This document shows, one piece after another, positions 52,254-61,475 of a DNA stretch of 64,000 nucleotides (positions are counted from its first letter, which is position 1; each line of letters begins with the position of its first letter). Origin of the DNA: Pseudacidovorax intermedius. GTDB taxonomy: Bacteria; Pseudomonadota; Gammaproteobacteria; Burkholderiales; Burkholderiaceae_C. The DNA is taken from the NCBI RefSeq assembly GCF_003350475.1, contig NZ_QQAV01000001.1, positions 860,836 through 924,835 on the forward strand, written 5' to 3'. The notes under the pieces were generated by a model. The model saw nothing but the letters and a program-made list of their open reading frames with translations, was not told where the DNA came from and searched no databases. Both the position numbers and the translations under genes were made by a program.

Positions 52254-53229
52254 GGCTATGCCGAATGCGAGAGATCCCGCCACCGAGCTGCACCATGCCC
52301 TGCTGTCGCGCCTGAAGCTGCGGCAACTGGCGCTGCTGCAGACCATCGATCACCACCGGTCTCTCGGCCGGGTTGCCGCCGAGATGCAGCTGAGCCAGCC
52401 GGCGATCACCAAGGCGCTGCACGAGATCGAGGACATCTTCGGAAACGCGCTGTTCGTGCGCAGCAGCCGCGGGCTGGTGCCGACACCGGCCGGCGATGCG
52501 GTGCTGCACTACGCACGCCGATGGCTGGCGGAGCTGGAGGCCACGACCCGCGTGCTGACCTCGATCGGGGCGGGCCGCAGCGGCCGCCTGCGGCTGGGCC
52601 TGACGCAGCAGGTGCCGCAGCAGCTCATGTCCGCGGCGCTGACACATCTGCTCGACCGCACGCCGCGCATCTCGGTGGTGGTGCGCGAAGGCACCACCGA
52701 CGAACTGGTGGCGAACGTGCTGGCACGCGAGATCGACTGCGCCATCGGCCGTTCCTACGACGGCGATGCAGGCGGGCTCGTACAGCAGGCCATCTACGAG
52801 CAGGAGCCCTGCCTGGTCGTGGGCGCGCCCAACGTGAAGCGGCTCTCACGCGGGCCGCTCGACTGGGCGCGGCTCGCGAAGCTCGACTGGATCCTCCCGC
52901 CACCGAACACGCCCATGCGCCGGACCTACAACGCGGTCTTCGTCGGGGCCGGCGTGCAGCCGCCCCTGCCGATTCTGGAGACCACGTCGCTTCGCAGCAT
53001 CGAGACGGTGCTGCGCCAGGAGCCCAATGCCGTGACCATCTTCGCGCGCGACGTGATGGAGGAGATGGAGCGTGGCAGCGGCTGGGCGGCGCTACCCTAC
53101 CGCCTGAACTGGAATCTGCCGCCGGTGAGCTTCTTCACGCTCGAGGACCTCGATGCCCATCCGACCGTGCAGGCACTGCGCCAAGTGGTGGTCGCCACCG
53201 CGCAGCGCATGAAGCGGCGCTCTGCCTGA
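52252..53229 (+). CDS. LysR-family transcriptional regulator
   Basis: A 325-residue LTTR with HTH at about residues 20-80 (LKLRQLALLQTIDHHRSLGR; LSQPAITKALHEIEDIFGNA) and an effector domain with LSRGPLDWARLAKLDWILPP typical of the aromatic-responding group. It is divergent from the GAF-to-monooxygenase operon and is the likely regulator of that operon. A second ATG two codons downstream is an alternative start. Confidence 0.9.
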   Translation: MAMPNARDPATELHHALLSRLKLRQLALLQTIDHHRSLGRVAAEMQLSQPAITKALHEIEDIFGNALFVRSSRGLVPTPAGDAVLHYARRWLAELEATTRVLTSIGAGRSGRLRLGLTQQVPQQLMSAALTHLLDRTPRISVVVREGTTDELVANVLAREIDCAIGRSYDGDAGGLVQQAIYEQEPCLVVGAPNVKRLSRGPLDWARLAKLDWILPPPNTPMRRTYNAVFVGAGVQPPLPILETTSLRSIETVLRQEPNAVTIFARDVMEEMERGSGWAALPYRLNWNLPPVSFFTLEDLDAHPTVQALRQVVVATAQRMKRRSA

Positions 53230-53238
53230 GCATCGTCC

Positions 53239-54435
53239 TTAGGCACCGGCGTCTCGCGCGGCCGTCACGAGGCCGCTTGGCGCCGGCCCGGTGTAGCGCG
53301 CACGCGGCCGGATCAGCGTGCCCGTGGCCTGCTGCTCCAGTGCATGGGCGATCCAGCCCACGGCACGTGCCAGGGCGAACAGCACCAGCGGGGCATGCGC
53401 CGGCAGCCGGTGCGCGGTGGTGAGGGCGGCGAGCGCGAAGTCCACGTTGGCCTTCTCGCCCATCAGACGCTCGCCCGCCTCCCGCAGCTCGGCATAGGGC
53501 GCAGGCAGGTCGACGTGGGCGAGCAGCGCCTGGCACCGCACATCGCCCTGCGGATAGAGCGGATGGCCGAAGGCCGGCAGCCGCCGACCCAGCGACAGCC
53601 ATTCATGCATCGCCGCGTCCACGCCCTCGCGCTCGGCCGCGCGGATCAGGCCCAGCGTGGCGCGGGCCGCGCCGCCGTGCAAAGGGCCGTTCAGTGCCGC
53701 CAGCCCGCTCAGCACGCTGGCGGCCAGCGAGGCGCCGGTGGAGGCCGTGACCCGCGCCGCGAAGGTGGAGGCATTGAGTTCGTGGTCGGCCAGCAGCACC
53801 AGCGCGCGCCGGATCAGGTCGGCCGCCTTCGGCCGGCGCCAGGCGGCGGCCAGGCGCTCGTGCACGCGCTCGCCGCGTGACGGGCCGGCCAGTGCATCGG
53901 CCAGCAGGCCCATGAGCCCCGCGGCTTCCTGGAGCAGCGCGGGGCGGCCCCTGCCTCGCGCGGGCGGATCGGCCGCGGCACGCGCCGCCAGCGCCGTCAT
54001 CGCGGCCGCGAGTGGGGCGGTGGACGAAGCCGGTGCGCCTGTCCCTCCCGGCGAGGCAAAGGGATGCGCGGGCCCGTCCCACAGCAGCGCGGAGACCTGC
54101 TCCAGCGTGCCCTCTTCTGCCAGCGCACAGGCATCCTGCCCGCGGTAGTAGAGCCGCCCGGCCACCACCGTCGAGATGCCCGAGGCCAGCACCGGTTCGC
54201 CCCACTGGATGGCCTCTCCCGCCAGCACCGCGTCGCTGCGCCGGCCCTGGCGGCGCGCGGCCAGGCGTTGCACGTCGTCGCGGTGGTAGAGGCTGCGCCG
54301 CGGGTCTGCCGTGTCAGCCCGCGTGCGGATGCGCCCGCGGCTCACGTTGGCATAGAGCGTCTGCGGACGCACTTTCAGCAAGGCCAGGGCATCGGCGGCA
54401 GGCAGCCACAGTGGAAGCTTCTCGGCAGCGGTCAT
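53239..54435 (-). CDS. Citrate-synthase-family protein with N-terminal helix-turn-helix
   Basis: A 398-residue protein. Residues 10-60 (LPAADALALLKVRPQTLYAN, GRIRTRADTADPRRSLY) look like an excisionase/MerR-type HTH and wing. The rest is a citrate synthase fold: LNGPLHGGAARATLG (catalytic His), AFGHPLYPQGDVR (catalytic His) and ANVDFALAALTTAHRLP (catalytic Asp). All three catalytic residues are present, so it may be both an enzyme and a DNA-binding protein. It is divergent from a plain citrate-synthase-family gene. Substrate (oxaloacetate with acetyl- or propionyl-CoA) cannot be fixed. Confidence 0.88.
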   Translation of the reverse strand: MTAAEKLPLWLPAADALALLKVRPQTLYANVSRGRIRTRADTADPRRSLYHRDDVQRLAARRQGRRSDAVLAGEAIQWGEPVLASGISTVVAGRLYYRGQDACALAEEGTLEQVSALLWDGPAHPFASPGGTGAPASSTAPLAAAMTALAARAAADPPARGRGRPALLQEAAGLMGLLADALAGPSRGERVHERLAAAWRRPKAADLIRRALVLLADHELNASTFAARVTASTGASLAASVLSGLAALNGPLHGGAARATLGLIRAAEREGVDAAMHEWLSLGRRLPAFGHPLYPQGDVRCQALLAHVDLPAPYAELREAGERLMGEKANVDFALAALTTAHRLPAHAPLVLFALARAVGWIAHALEQQATGTLIRPRARYTGPAPSGLVTAARDAGA

Positions 54436-54455
54436 GTTGATGGAATGAATCAAGA

Positions 54456-54486
54456 TTGACGTCAACATTGTGCGGTTTCCACAATG
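54456..54486. promoter_or_regulatory. Two palindromes in the divergent citrate-synthase promoter
   Basis: TTGACGTCAA (54456-54465) is a perfect 10-base palindrome. Immediately next, CATTGTG (54466-54472) and CACAATG (54480-54486) form a perfect inverted repeat with a 7-base spacer. Both lie in the 86-base gap between the HTH-fused and plain citrate synthase genes and are good operator candidates. Confidence 0.6.
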
Positions 54487-54521
54487 CCTCGCATCCCCAA
54501 CGACACACGAAAGGCTGCGAC

Positions 54522-55652
54522 ATGACGGACGACGACAACAACGGGCTCGAGGGCGTGGTGGCGGCCCACACGGTGCTGTCCGAGGTGGACGGCGCTGCGG
54601 GCCGGCTGGTGCTGCGCGGCCATGCGCTGGACGACATCGCTGGCCGCTGGCGCTACGAGGACATGCTGGCGCTGCTCTGGCAGGACTTCTTCGCGCAGCT
54701 GCCTTCAGCGCCCGAGTTGGCCCTTGCGTTGGGCCGTGCGCGCACCGACGTCGCGGCCCTTCTGCGCGCGGACGATCACGCCATGCTGTCGGCCCTGACG
54801 CCGCTGGAGGCAATGCGTGCCCTGCTCGCCCGCGTGCCCGACGGCGACGATCTGCCCACCGCCCTGCGCCTTGTGGCTGCGCCCGTGGTCTTCACGGCTG
54901 CGGTGCTGCGCTGGAAGGCGGGCGAGCCGGCCCTTGTGCCCGAGCCCGAGGCTTCCCATGCGGCCGACTTCCTGCGCATGGTGTCTGGCCGGCCGGCCAC
55001 GTGGGCCCAGGCGGCGGCGCTCGACGCCTACCTGGTCACGGTGGCCGACCACGGCCTGAACGCCTCCACCTTCGCGGCGCGCGTGGTCGCGTCCACCGGC
55101 GCGGGCCTCGCCTCGGCCGTGCTCGCGGGCCTGAGCGCGCTGAAGGGCCCGCTGCATGGCGGCGCGCCGGGGCCGGTGCTGGACATGCTCGATGCCATCG
55201 GCCATGCCGATGCAGCTGCGCACTGGCTGGAGGCGGCGTTGGATCGCGGCGAGCGGCTGATGGGCTTCGGCCACCGCATCTACCGGGTGCGCGATCCGCG
55301 CGCCGATGCGCTGAAGAAGGCGCTGCGCCAACTGGCCCAGGCCGGCGGTGTGGAAGCCGGCCGTGTCGCGCTCGCCGAGGCCGTGGAGCGCACCGCCCTC
55401 GCCTCGCTGCAAGCCCGCAAGCCGGGCCGCGTGCTGGAGACCAATGTCGAGTTCTACACCGCCCTGCTGCTCGAAGCCGTGGGCCTGCCGCGCGAGGCCT
55501 TCACCGCCGTCTTCGCGGCCGGCCGGGTCGGCGGCTGGGTGGCGCATGCGCGTGAGCAGGTGCAGCGCGGGCGGCTGATCCGGCCGCAGTCGGTGTACGT
55601 TGGGCCAGCACCCGCGGCGGCGACTCGGGTGGCCGAGCCGGCCGCGGTCTGA
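54522..55652 (+). CDS. Citrate-synthase-family protein
   Basis: A 376-residue citrate/2-methylcitrate synthase homologue. The catalytic His are in LKGPLHGGAPGPVLDML and MGFGHRIYRVRDPRAD. The third catalytic position is Glu rather than Asp (ETNVEFYTALLLEAVG), a replacement also found in some actinobacterial citrate synthases. It is shorter than TCA-cycle CS and lies opposite the HTH-fused homologue. The two may form a heteromer or regulate each other. It starts at the ATG at 54522. Confidence 0.9.
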   Translation: MTDDDNNGLEGVVAAHTVLSEVDGAAGRLVLRGHALDDIAGRWRYEDMLALLWQDFFAQLPSAPELALALGRARTDVAALLRADDHAMLSALTPLEAMRALLARVPDGDDLPTALRLVAAPVVFTAAVLRWKAGEPALVPEPEASHAADFLRMVSGRPATWAQAAALDAYLVTVADHGLNASTFAARVVASTGAGLASAVLAGLSALKGPLHGGAPGPVLDMLDAIGHADAAAHWLEAALDRGERLMGFGHRIYRVRDPRADALKKALRQLAQAGGVEAGRVALAEAVERTALASLQARKPGRVLETNVEFYTALLLEAVGLPREAFTAVFAAGRVGGWVAHAREQVQRGRLIRPQSVYVGPAPAAATRVAEPAAV

Positions 55653-55795
55653 CGGCGAGACGGCGCGAGGCCGCGGGACGTGCCATTGGGGGGCCGGCCT
55701 TTGGCATCGCCGAAGCCAACGCCCCTTAGACTCCGCGCCCCGTGCCGACCCCCGCGCATCCGGCGCGCGACGGCATGGGCGGCAGAAAGCGAACC

Positions 55796-56854
55796 ATGGC
55801 CCCATCCGACCTGTGCGATCCCGAGCTCGTCCCCACCCACACCACGGTCGCCGCGCGCTCCGTGGCGGCGTGGGTGCAGCGGCACTACGGGCTGGCCGTC
55901 GAACACTGCGCGCTGATCCGCCGCGGGCTCAACGACAACTACGCCCTGCGGGTGGCAGGCGGCGCCCGGCATGTGGCGCGGCTCTACACCCTCCGCCCAC
56001 GGGGCCCGTTCAACGTCGAGTTCGAGACCGCACTGCTCGCGCATCTGCAAGGCCGCGGTGTGGGCGTGGCTGCTTCCGTCGACACGGCGGCGGGCAGCTC
56101 GCATGTGCGCCTGCAATGTCCCGAAGGCGAGCGCGCGCTGGCACTCTTCCACCACGTCGATGGTGCAGTGCCGGACGCCCTGGACGAGTTCGCCGCGACC
56201 GGCGAGGCGCTGGCCCGCCTGCATGCCGCGGCGCGCGACTACGCCGGGCCGCCCAGCCTCTACCCACTCGATGGCCACGGCATGGCCGGCCGGACGCTGG
56301 CGTGGCTGCGGGCCTACCCGGGCCTCGACGCCCGCGTGCTCGCCAGCTACGAATCGCTGATCGACGCCCTGCTGGACGAACTGGCCGCGGCCGAGCCCAT
56401 GCTGACCCGGGTGCTGTGCCATGGCGACACCCATGGCTTCAACAACCATGTGGTGGCCGACGACGCGGGTGGCAAGCGCGCCGTCTTCTTCGACTTCGAC
56501 GATGCCGGCCCGGGCTTCCTGGCCTACGACCTGGGCGTGATGCCCTGGTCCTACCTGTTCCGCAAGGGACTGCGCGAAACGGAGGACACGCTGCAAGAGC
56601 GCTGGGCGCACTACCTGGCTGGCTACCGCGCTGCCGGCGGCGTGGTCACCGACGCGGACCTGGCAGCCCTGCCGCTGTTCATCCAGCTGCGCCATCTCTG
56701 GAACCTGGGCGAGGCCGTCGGGCGCCTGCACCATTGGGGGACCAGCGCGGCGCCCGAAGACTGGCTGCGCAAGCAGATCGAGGTGATGGCGGCGTGGCAG
56801 AAGCTGGACCTGCACCCGGCTCGCACCGACACCGCGGCAGGGCCGCCTGTGTGA
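55796..56854 (+). CDS. Aminoglycoside-phosphotransferase-fold kinase (SrkA-like)
   Basis: A 352-residue protein kinase-like-fold phosphotransferase. The catalytic loop is [15 protein letters not shown] (HxDxxxxN) and the metal motif is [17 protein letters not shown]. The N-terminal lobe has a modified nucleotide loop ([14 protein letters not shown]). Relatives include SrkA/YihE stress kinases, homoserine kinase ThrB2 and choline kinases. The start is uncertain; ATG at 55796 is preferred over ATGs at 55742 and 55775. The next gene follows after 2 bases. Confidence 0.85.
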   Translation: MAPSDLCDPELVPTHTTVAARSVAAWVQRHYGLAVEHCALIRRGLNDNYALRVAGGARHVARLYTLRPRGPFNVEFETALLAHLQGRGVGVAASVDTAAGSSHVRLQCPEGERALALFHHVDGAVPDALDEFAATGEALARLHAAARDYAGPPSLYPLDGHGMAGRTLAWLRAYPGLDARVLASYESLIDALLDELAAAEPMLTRVLCHGDTHGFNNHVVADDAGGKRAVFFDFDDAGPGFLAYDLGVMPWSYLFRKGLRETEDTLQERWAHYLAGYRAAGGVVTDADLAALPLFIQLRHLWNLGEAVGRLHHWGTSAAPEDWLRKQIEVMAAWQKLDLHPARTDTAAGPPV

Positions 56855-56856
56855 CG

Positions 56857-57456
56857 ATGCCTGCCATGCGCCCGACCGACGCCACCGTCCGCCTCGCCAT
56901 CGCCGACCTGCTGGCGCAACGTTCGGCCGAGGCGACGGTCTGCCCCTCGGAGGTGGCCCGTGCACTGTCGGCCGACGATTGGCGACCGCTCATGCCCCAG
57001 GTGCGGGCCGTTGCCATCGAGATGGCGAGGCAGGGCGATCTGGAGATCCGCCAGCATGGCCAGGCCCTGTCGGCCGAAGCGGCGTTGCGCGGCCCGATCC
57101 GGCTGGGCCGCACGAGCTCGGCCGCCGCCGCTGGTGCAGACACCGGCGGCCATCCCACCACGCCCGACGGCCGCTACTTCGTCGTGCGCGGCCGGCTGTG
57201 GCGCAAGGCCAATCCAGGCCTGCCGCAAGAGGAACGCGACGCCCTGGTGCGCCAACTGATGGACGCCCGCCGCGCCTTGCGCGGCCGCTGCTCCGAAGCC
57301 GAACGCCAGGCCGCGCGCGAGCGGGTCGACCAGGCCAAGCGCGCCCTGGGCGAGCGCGGGCCCGTGTGGTGGACCGACGGCGCGCCCGACTTCAACCGCC
57401 GCATGGCCCGCAACACGCCCTACCGCGACTGGTTCGCCGCACTGCCGGAAGGTTGA
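56857..57456 (+). CDS. DUF3253-type protein
   Basis: A 199-residue protein. The first 75 residues ([20 protein letters not shown], then PSEVARAL and [20 protein letters not shown]) form a winged-helix-like DUF3253 domain. A second region ([20 protein letters not shown], then [20 protein letters not shown]) resembles a small domain often found with it. It starts 2 bases after the kinase stop and its last 37 bases overlap the convergent MFS gene. Function unknown. Confidence 0.82.
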   Translation: MPAMRPTDATVRLAIADLLAQRSAEATVCPSEVARALSADDWRPLMPQVRAVAIEMARQGDLEIRQHGQALSAEAALRGPIRLGRTSSAAAAGADTGGHPTTPDGRYFVVRGRLWRKANPGLPQEERDALVRQLMDARRALRGRCSEAERQAARERVDQAKRALGERGPVWWTDGAPDFNRRMARNTPYRDWFAALPEG

Positions 57457-58607
57457 GCCGGACGCAGCCCCAGCCACAGCAGCGCCGCGGCGATCAGGCC
57501 CAGCGGCAACAGCGAGCCCAGGTTCAGCAGCGTCCACCCGCGTGTGGTGACCAGCGCACCCGAGGCGAACGAGGTGCCCGCCAGCACGGCGAACTGCAGG
57601 AAGTTCATCGCGCCCTGGGCCCGGTTGCGCTCTTGCGGCGTGTGCGACTGCAGCGAAAGCGTGGTGCTGCCGGTGAACAGGAAGTTCCAGCCGACGCCCA
57701 GCAGGAAGAGCGCGATGGCGAAGTGGTGCAGCTCTACGCCCGACAGCGCAATGGCCACGCACAGCATGTTCAGCAGCACCCCTGTGCCCATGATCGGCAG
57801 CGTGCCGAAGCGCTGGATCAGGTGGCCGGTGAAGAAGCCGGGCGCGAACATGCCGATCACATGCCACTCCAGCACGAAGGCCGCGTCCGAGAAGGGCAGG
57901 CCGCATTGCTGCATGGCCAGCGGCGTGGCCGCCATCAGCAGGTTCATCACGCCGTAGGCCAGCGCGCCGCCCAGCGCCGCGACCAGGAAGGGCGGTTGCC
58001 GCAGCAACTGCACCACGCTGCGGCCGGCCGAGGCCGACGAGGCGGCCACGGGCGGCGGAAAGCGCATCAGGGCGAGCAGGCCCAAGGCCAGCAGCGCGAC
58101 GATCGCCAGCGCCAGGTAGGCGCCCACGAAGGGTGCGGCCGTGAGGTCGCGCGTGCGGGCCGCCAGGTTGGGCCCCACGACGGCGCCGATGAGCCCGCCT
58201 GCCATCACGTACGACACCGCCTTGCTGCGCATCGCCGGCGCGCACAGCTCAGCCGAAGTGAAGCGGTAGAGCTGGCCGTTGGCCGAGTAGTAGCCCGCCA
58301 GCAGCGTGGCGACGCAAAGCAGCCAGAACTGGCGCGTGAAGGCCGCGAAGGCGCACAGCAGGGCCGAGCCCAGCGCCACGAGCAGGCCGAGCAAGAAGCC
58401 CGTCTTGCGCCCGAAGCGCCCCTGCACCCAGGCCACCGGTGCGGTGAACAATGCGCCGCCCACCACATAGCCCATCACCGGCAGGGTCGCCATCCAGCCG
58501 TAGGGCGCCAGGGCCAGCCCCACCAGGCCGTTGATGGCGATGAAGGTCACGTTGTTGGTGAGGAACAGCCCCTGCAGGGCCGTCAGCAGCCAGAGGTTGC
58601 GGTTCAT
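57420..58607 (-). CDS. Major facilitator superfamily transporter
   Basis: A 395-residue MFS protein with about twelve membrane segments. The loop 2-3 signature is [18 protein letters not shown], and a cytoplasmic loop after segment six is short. The substrate is unknown; similarity in pattern is to drug or organic-acid efflux carriers. Its start overlaps the panE stop by four bases, so the two are coupled. It overlaps by 37 bases the convergent DUF3253 gene. Confidence 0.9.
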   Translation of the reverse strand: MNRNLWLLTALQGLFLTNNVTFIAINGLVGLALAPYGWMATLPVMGYVVGGALFTAPVAWVQGRFGRKTGFLLGLLVALGSALLCAFAAFTRQFWLLCVATLLAGYYSANGQLYRFTSAELCAPAMRSKAVSYVMAGGLIGAVVGPNLAARTRDLTAAPFVGAYLALAIVALLALGLLALMRFPPPVAASSASAGRSVVQLLRQPPFLVAALGGALAYGVMNLLMAATPLAMQQCGLPFSDAAFVLEWHVIGMFAPGFFTGHLIQRFGTLPIMGTGVLLNMLCVAIALSGVELHHFAIALFLLGVGWNFLFTGSTTLSLQSHTPQERNRAQGAMNFLQFAVLAGTSFASGALVTTRGWTLLNLGSLLPLGLIAAALLWLGLRPAQPSGSAANQSR

Positions 58608-59506
58608 CGTGCCGCTGGTTTCGCTTCGAGCAGCTTCACCAGGCTGTGCAGCAGGCGGTTCAGCGGCACCGGCACGCCCAGTGCATCGCCGCGGCGCACC
58701 ACGTAGCCGTTGATGTGGTCGATCTCGGTGGGCTTGCCGCGCATCAGGTCCTGCGCGGTGGAGGAGAACTGCGCCGGCATGGTGGCCGCGATGGCGTCCA
58801 CCGCCGCATACGGATCGCCCGGCACCTGCACGCCATCGGCGCGGGCCACCGCCAGGCATTCGTCGGCGATGGCACGCAGCGTCGGCAGGATGCCCGGCGC
58901 GGGGTAGAGCACGCCGTAGGGCTGGCGCGTGATGGCCGACAGCGCGTTGTAGGCGGCATTGAGGATCAGCTTGGCCCACAGCGCGCCGATGGCCTGCGCC
59001 GACACCTCGGTGGGCACGCCGGCGGCCTCCAGCAGGGCCGCGACGTCGGCACTGCGCGCCGACGGGCCGATCACCAGCTCGCCGCGGCCGTGGTGGCGCA
59101 GATGGCCGGGTCCTTCCATCTCGGTGGCGACGTAGACCACGGCCGGCACCACCGTCTGCTGCGGCAGCACCGCCTGCAGGCGCTCTGCGTTGTCCACGCC
59201 GTTCTGCAGGCTCAGCACCAGCGCGCCGGGCGGCAGGTGCGGGCGCATCTGTTCGCCCGCGGCCTCGGTGTCGGGCGACTTGACGCAGAAGAGCACCAGG
59301 TCGGCACCATCCACGGCCTCAGGCCCGGTCGCGGCCTGCAGCGGCACCTGCTCGTCGAAGCGCGTGGTCTGCATGCGCAGGCCCTTGGCGCGCACCGCCT
59401 CCACATGAGTCGGCCGGCCGATCAGCACCACCGAATGGCCCGCGCGGGCCAGCATGCCTCCGTAGTAGCAGCCGACCGCGCCGGCACCCATCACTGCGAC
59501 CTTCAT
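58604..59506 (-). CDS. panE: 2-dehydropantoate 2-reductase
   Basis: A 300-residue NADPH-dependent ketopantoate reductase of pantothenate synthesis, or a paralogue acting on other 2-oxo acids. It begins [20 protein letters not shown], the Rossmann motif, and has [20 protein letters not shown] and the catalytic Lys in [17 protein letters not shown]. Coupling to an MFS gene and placement after a glutaminase suggest a catabolic paralogue, so the symbol is tentative. Confidence 0.88.
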   Translation of the reverse strand: MKVAVMGAGAVGCYYGGMLARAGHSVVLIGRPTHVEAVRAKGLRMQTTRFDEQVPLQAATGPEAVDGADLVLFCVKSPDTEAAGEQMRPHLPPGALVLSLQNGVDNAERLQAVLPQQTVVPAVVYVATEMEGPGHLRHHGRGELVIGPSARSADVAALLEAAGVPTEVSAQAIGALWAKLILNAAYNALSAITRQPYGVLYPAPGILPTLRAIADECLAVARADGVQVPGDPYAAVDAIAATMPAQFSSTAQDLMRGKPTEIDHINGYVVRRGDALGVPVPLNRLLHSLVKLLEAKPAAR

Positions 59507-59525
59507 CCTTCGCTCCTTCTCATAT

Positions 59526-60461
59526 TCAGAAAACGGACAGCCCGGTGCGGGCCACGAACAGCTCCAACGCCTTCATGCCCAGGTGCGAGTTGCCCGTGGC
59601 ATCGAGCGCGGGTGACCACACGCACAGCGTGAGCTGGTCGGGCACCACGGCCACGATGCCGCCGCCCACGCCACTCTTGCAGGGCAGGCCGATGCGGAAG
59701 GCGAACTCGCCCGCCGCGTCGTAGGTGCCGCAGGTGAGCATCAGCGCATTGATGCGACGCGCCTGCCGCTCGGTCACCACCTGCTCGTCGGCATTGGCAG
59801 GATGGGCGCCGTCGCGGGCCAGGTAGCTGGCGGCGCGGGCCAACTGGCGGCAACTCAGGGCCAGCGCGCACTGGTGGAAGTACAGGTCCAGCACCTCGGC
59901 CACCGGATGGTCCAGCTTGCCGAAGCTCTTCATGAAATGGGCCAGCGCCAGGTTGCGGTGGCCGGTGGCGGCCTCGGAGGCGGCGACCTCCTCGTCGAAG
60001 ACGATCGGCTCGCCCGCGAGGTGGCTCAGGAAGCCGCGCAGCGTGCCCCGCGCATCGGCGCCGTACAGCTCGACGATGCGGTCGGCCACGGCGATGGCGC
60101 CGGCATTGATGAAAGGGTTGCGCGGCTTGCCCTGCTCGCTCTCCAGCTGCACCAGCGAGTTGAAGGGATTGCCCGAAGGCTCGCGCCCGATGCGCGCCCA
60201 CAGCGCGGCCTCGGGCATGTGCCGCATGGCCAGCGTGAGCGAGAAGAGCTTGGAGATGCTCTGGATCGAGAAGGGCACATCGCCATCGCCTGCCACGGCC
60301 TCGTGGCCATCGCAGGTGCGCAGCGCGATGCCGAAGCGGTGGGCGTCCACGCGGGCCAGCGCGGGGATGTAGCTGGCGACCTTGCCCTCGCGCCCGGCCT
60401 CGGGCTGCAGGGTGTGGACGATGTCGTCGAGGACGGCCTGGAAGTCGAGGGAGCTGTTCAT
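59526..60461 (-). CDS. glsA: Glutaminase
   Basis: A 311-residue beta-lactamase-fold glutaminase converting glutamine to glutamate and ammonia. The Ser-Lys dyad is in PFSIQSISKLFSLTLAM, with EPSGNPFNSLVQLE, NPFINAGAIAV, SEAATGHRNLALAHFMKSF and GGGIVAVVPDQL, all family signatures. The length is normal for the short bacterial glutaminases. It belongs to a long leftward run of genes. Confidence 0.96.
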   Translation of the reverse strand: MNSSLDFQAVLDDIVHTLQPEAGREGKVASYIPALARVDAHRFGIALRTCDGHEAVAGDGDVPFSIQSISKLFSLTLAMRHMPEAALWARIGREPSGNPFNSLVQLESEQGKPRNPFINAGAIAVADRIVELYGADARGTLRGFLSHLAGEPIVFDEEVAASEAATGHRNLALAHFMKSFGKLDHPVAEVLDLYFHQCALALSCRQLARAASYLARDGAHPANADEQVVTERQARRINALMLTCGTYDAAGEFAFRIGLPCKSGVGGGIVAVVPDQLTLCVWSPALDATGNSHLGMKALELFVARTGLSVF

Positions 60462-60537
60462 GGAAAAGGGGGTGGTGGCTGCCCGTTCGGACGCCCCTGC
60501 ATATGGAAGAAACTTTCTTCAGTTTGCACGTCGAGCT

Positions 60538-61428
60538 TCAGCCTCTGCGGTTCAGCAGCACCAGCCCCACCGACACGCCGGCCAACGCCGCCACCAGCTG
60601 CGCCGTCAGCGGCTCGCGCAGCAGCAGCACGCCGAAGAGCAGCGCGAACAGCGGCGTGAGGAAGGTGAAGGGGGAGATGCGGGTGGCCGGGTAGTGCCGC
60701 AGCAGCCACATCCAGGCCAGGTAGCTGGCAAAGGCGCCAATGAAGGTCTGGGCCGCGATGGAGGTCCAGGCGTAGGCCGAATAGCCCAGGCCCCAGGTCT
60801 CGCCGCGCACCAGCGAGGCCACCGGTACCACCACGGCCGTGACGGCCAGTTGATAGAACAGCGTCTTCTCGGCACTGGCGGTGGCCAGCCGGCTGCTGCG
60901 GATCACCAGCGTGGTCAGCCCCCACAGCAGGCCCGCCAGCAGGGCCAGCGCGTCGCCCCGCAATTGCCCGGGCTGGGCATGGCCCAGGCTTTCGCTGAAG
61001 GCCACCACCACGGCCGCGAAGGCCAGGGCCAGGCCGATCCACTGCACGCCCCGCAGCCGTTCGGCCGGCACCAGCCGCGGCAGCAGCAGGGCCACGAAGA
61101 AGGGCGAGGTGTAGAGGAAGACGGTGAGCCGCGAGGCGGTGGTCAGCTGCAGGCCCAGGTAGATGCAGATGAACTCGCCGGAAAACAGCAGACCCGCCAG
61201 CAGCCCGGCCGCCAGCGTCCCGTCGCGCCGGAACAGCGCCACGCCGCGCACCGCGCACCACACGAGCAGCAGCACCGTCGCACCCACCATGCGCAGCGTG
61301 GCCTGCCACATGGGCGGCACCTCGGCCACGGTTGTCTTGATGAGGATCTGCTGCAGGCCCCAGAACGCGCAACAGGCGACGAGGATCAGGAGGGCACGGG
61401 TGTCGAGGTGGTCTTTGCGGTCGGTCAT
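60538..61428 (-). CDS. EamA/DMT-family transporter
   Basis: A 296-residue protein with about ten hydrophobic segments in two EamA repeats (LLILVACCAFWGLQQILIKT; LALLAGLLWGLTTLVIRSSR) and the C-terminal pattern FTFLTPLFALLFGVLLLREP. It is likely an exporter or importer of small metabolites. It lies 76 bases upstream of glsA and 47 bases downstream of an amidohydrolase gene. Confidence 0.9.
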   Translation of the reverse strand: MTDRKDHLDTRALLILVACCAFWGLQQILIKTTVAEVPPMWQATLRMVGATVLLLVWCAVRGVALFRRDGTLAAGLLAGLLFSGEFICIYLGLQLTTASRLTVFLYTSPFFVALLLPRLVPAERLRGVQWIGLALAFAAVVVAFSESLGHAQPGQLRGDALALLAGLLWGLTTLVIRSSRLATASAEKTLFYQLAVTAVVVPVASLVRGETWGLGYSAYAWTSIAAQTFIGAFASYLAWMWLLRHYPATRISPFTFLTPLFALLFGVLLLREPLTAQLVAALAGVSVGLVLLNRRG

Positions 61429-61475
61429 GCAGCGGGCGGTGTGTCTCGGCGTTGTTCTGGGAACAGCCGCCGATC

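Noticed and set aside
54522-55652. Reading the Asp-to-Glu change in the plain citrate-synthase protein as proof of inactivity
   Set aside because: Glu at this position is found in other citrate-synthase-family enzymes, and all other catalytic residues are intact.
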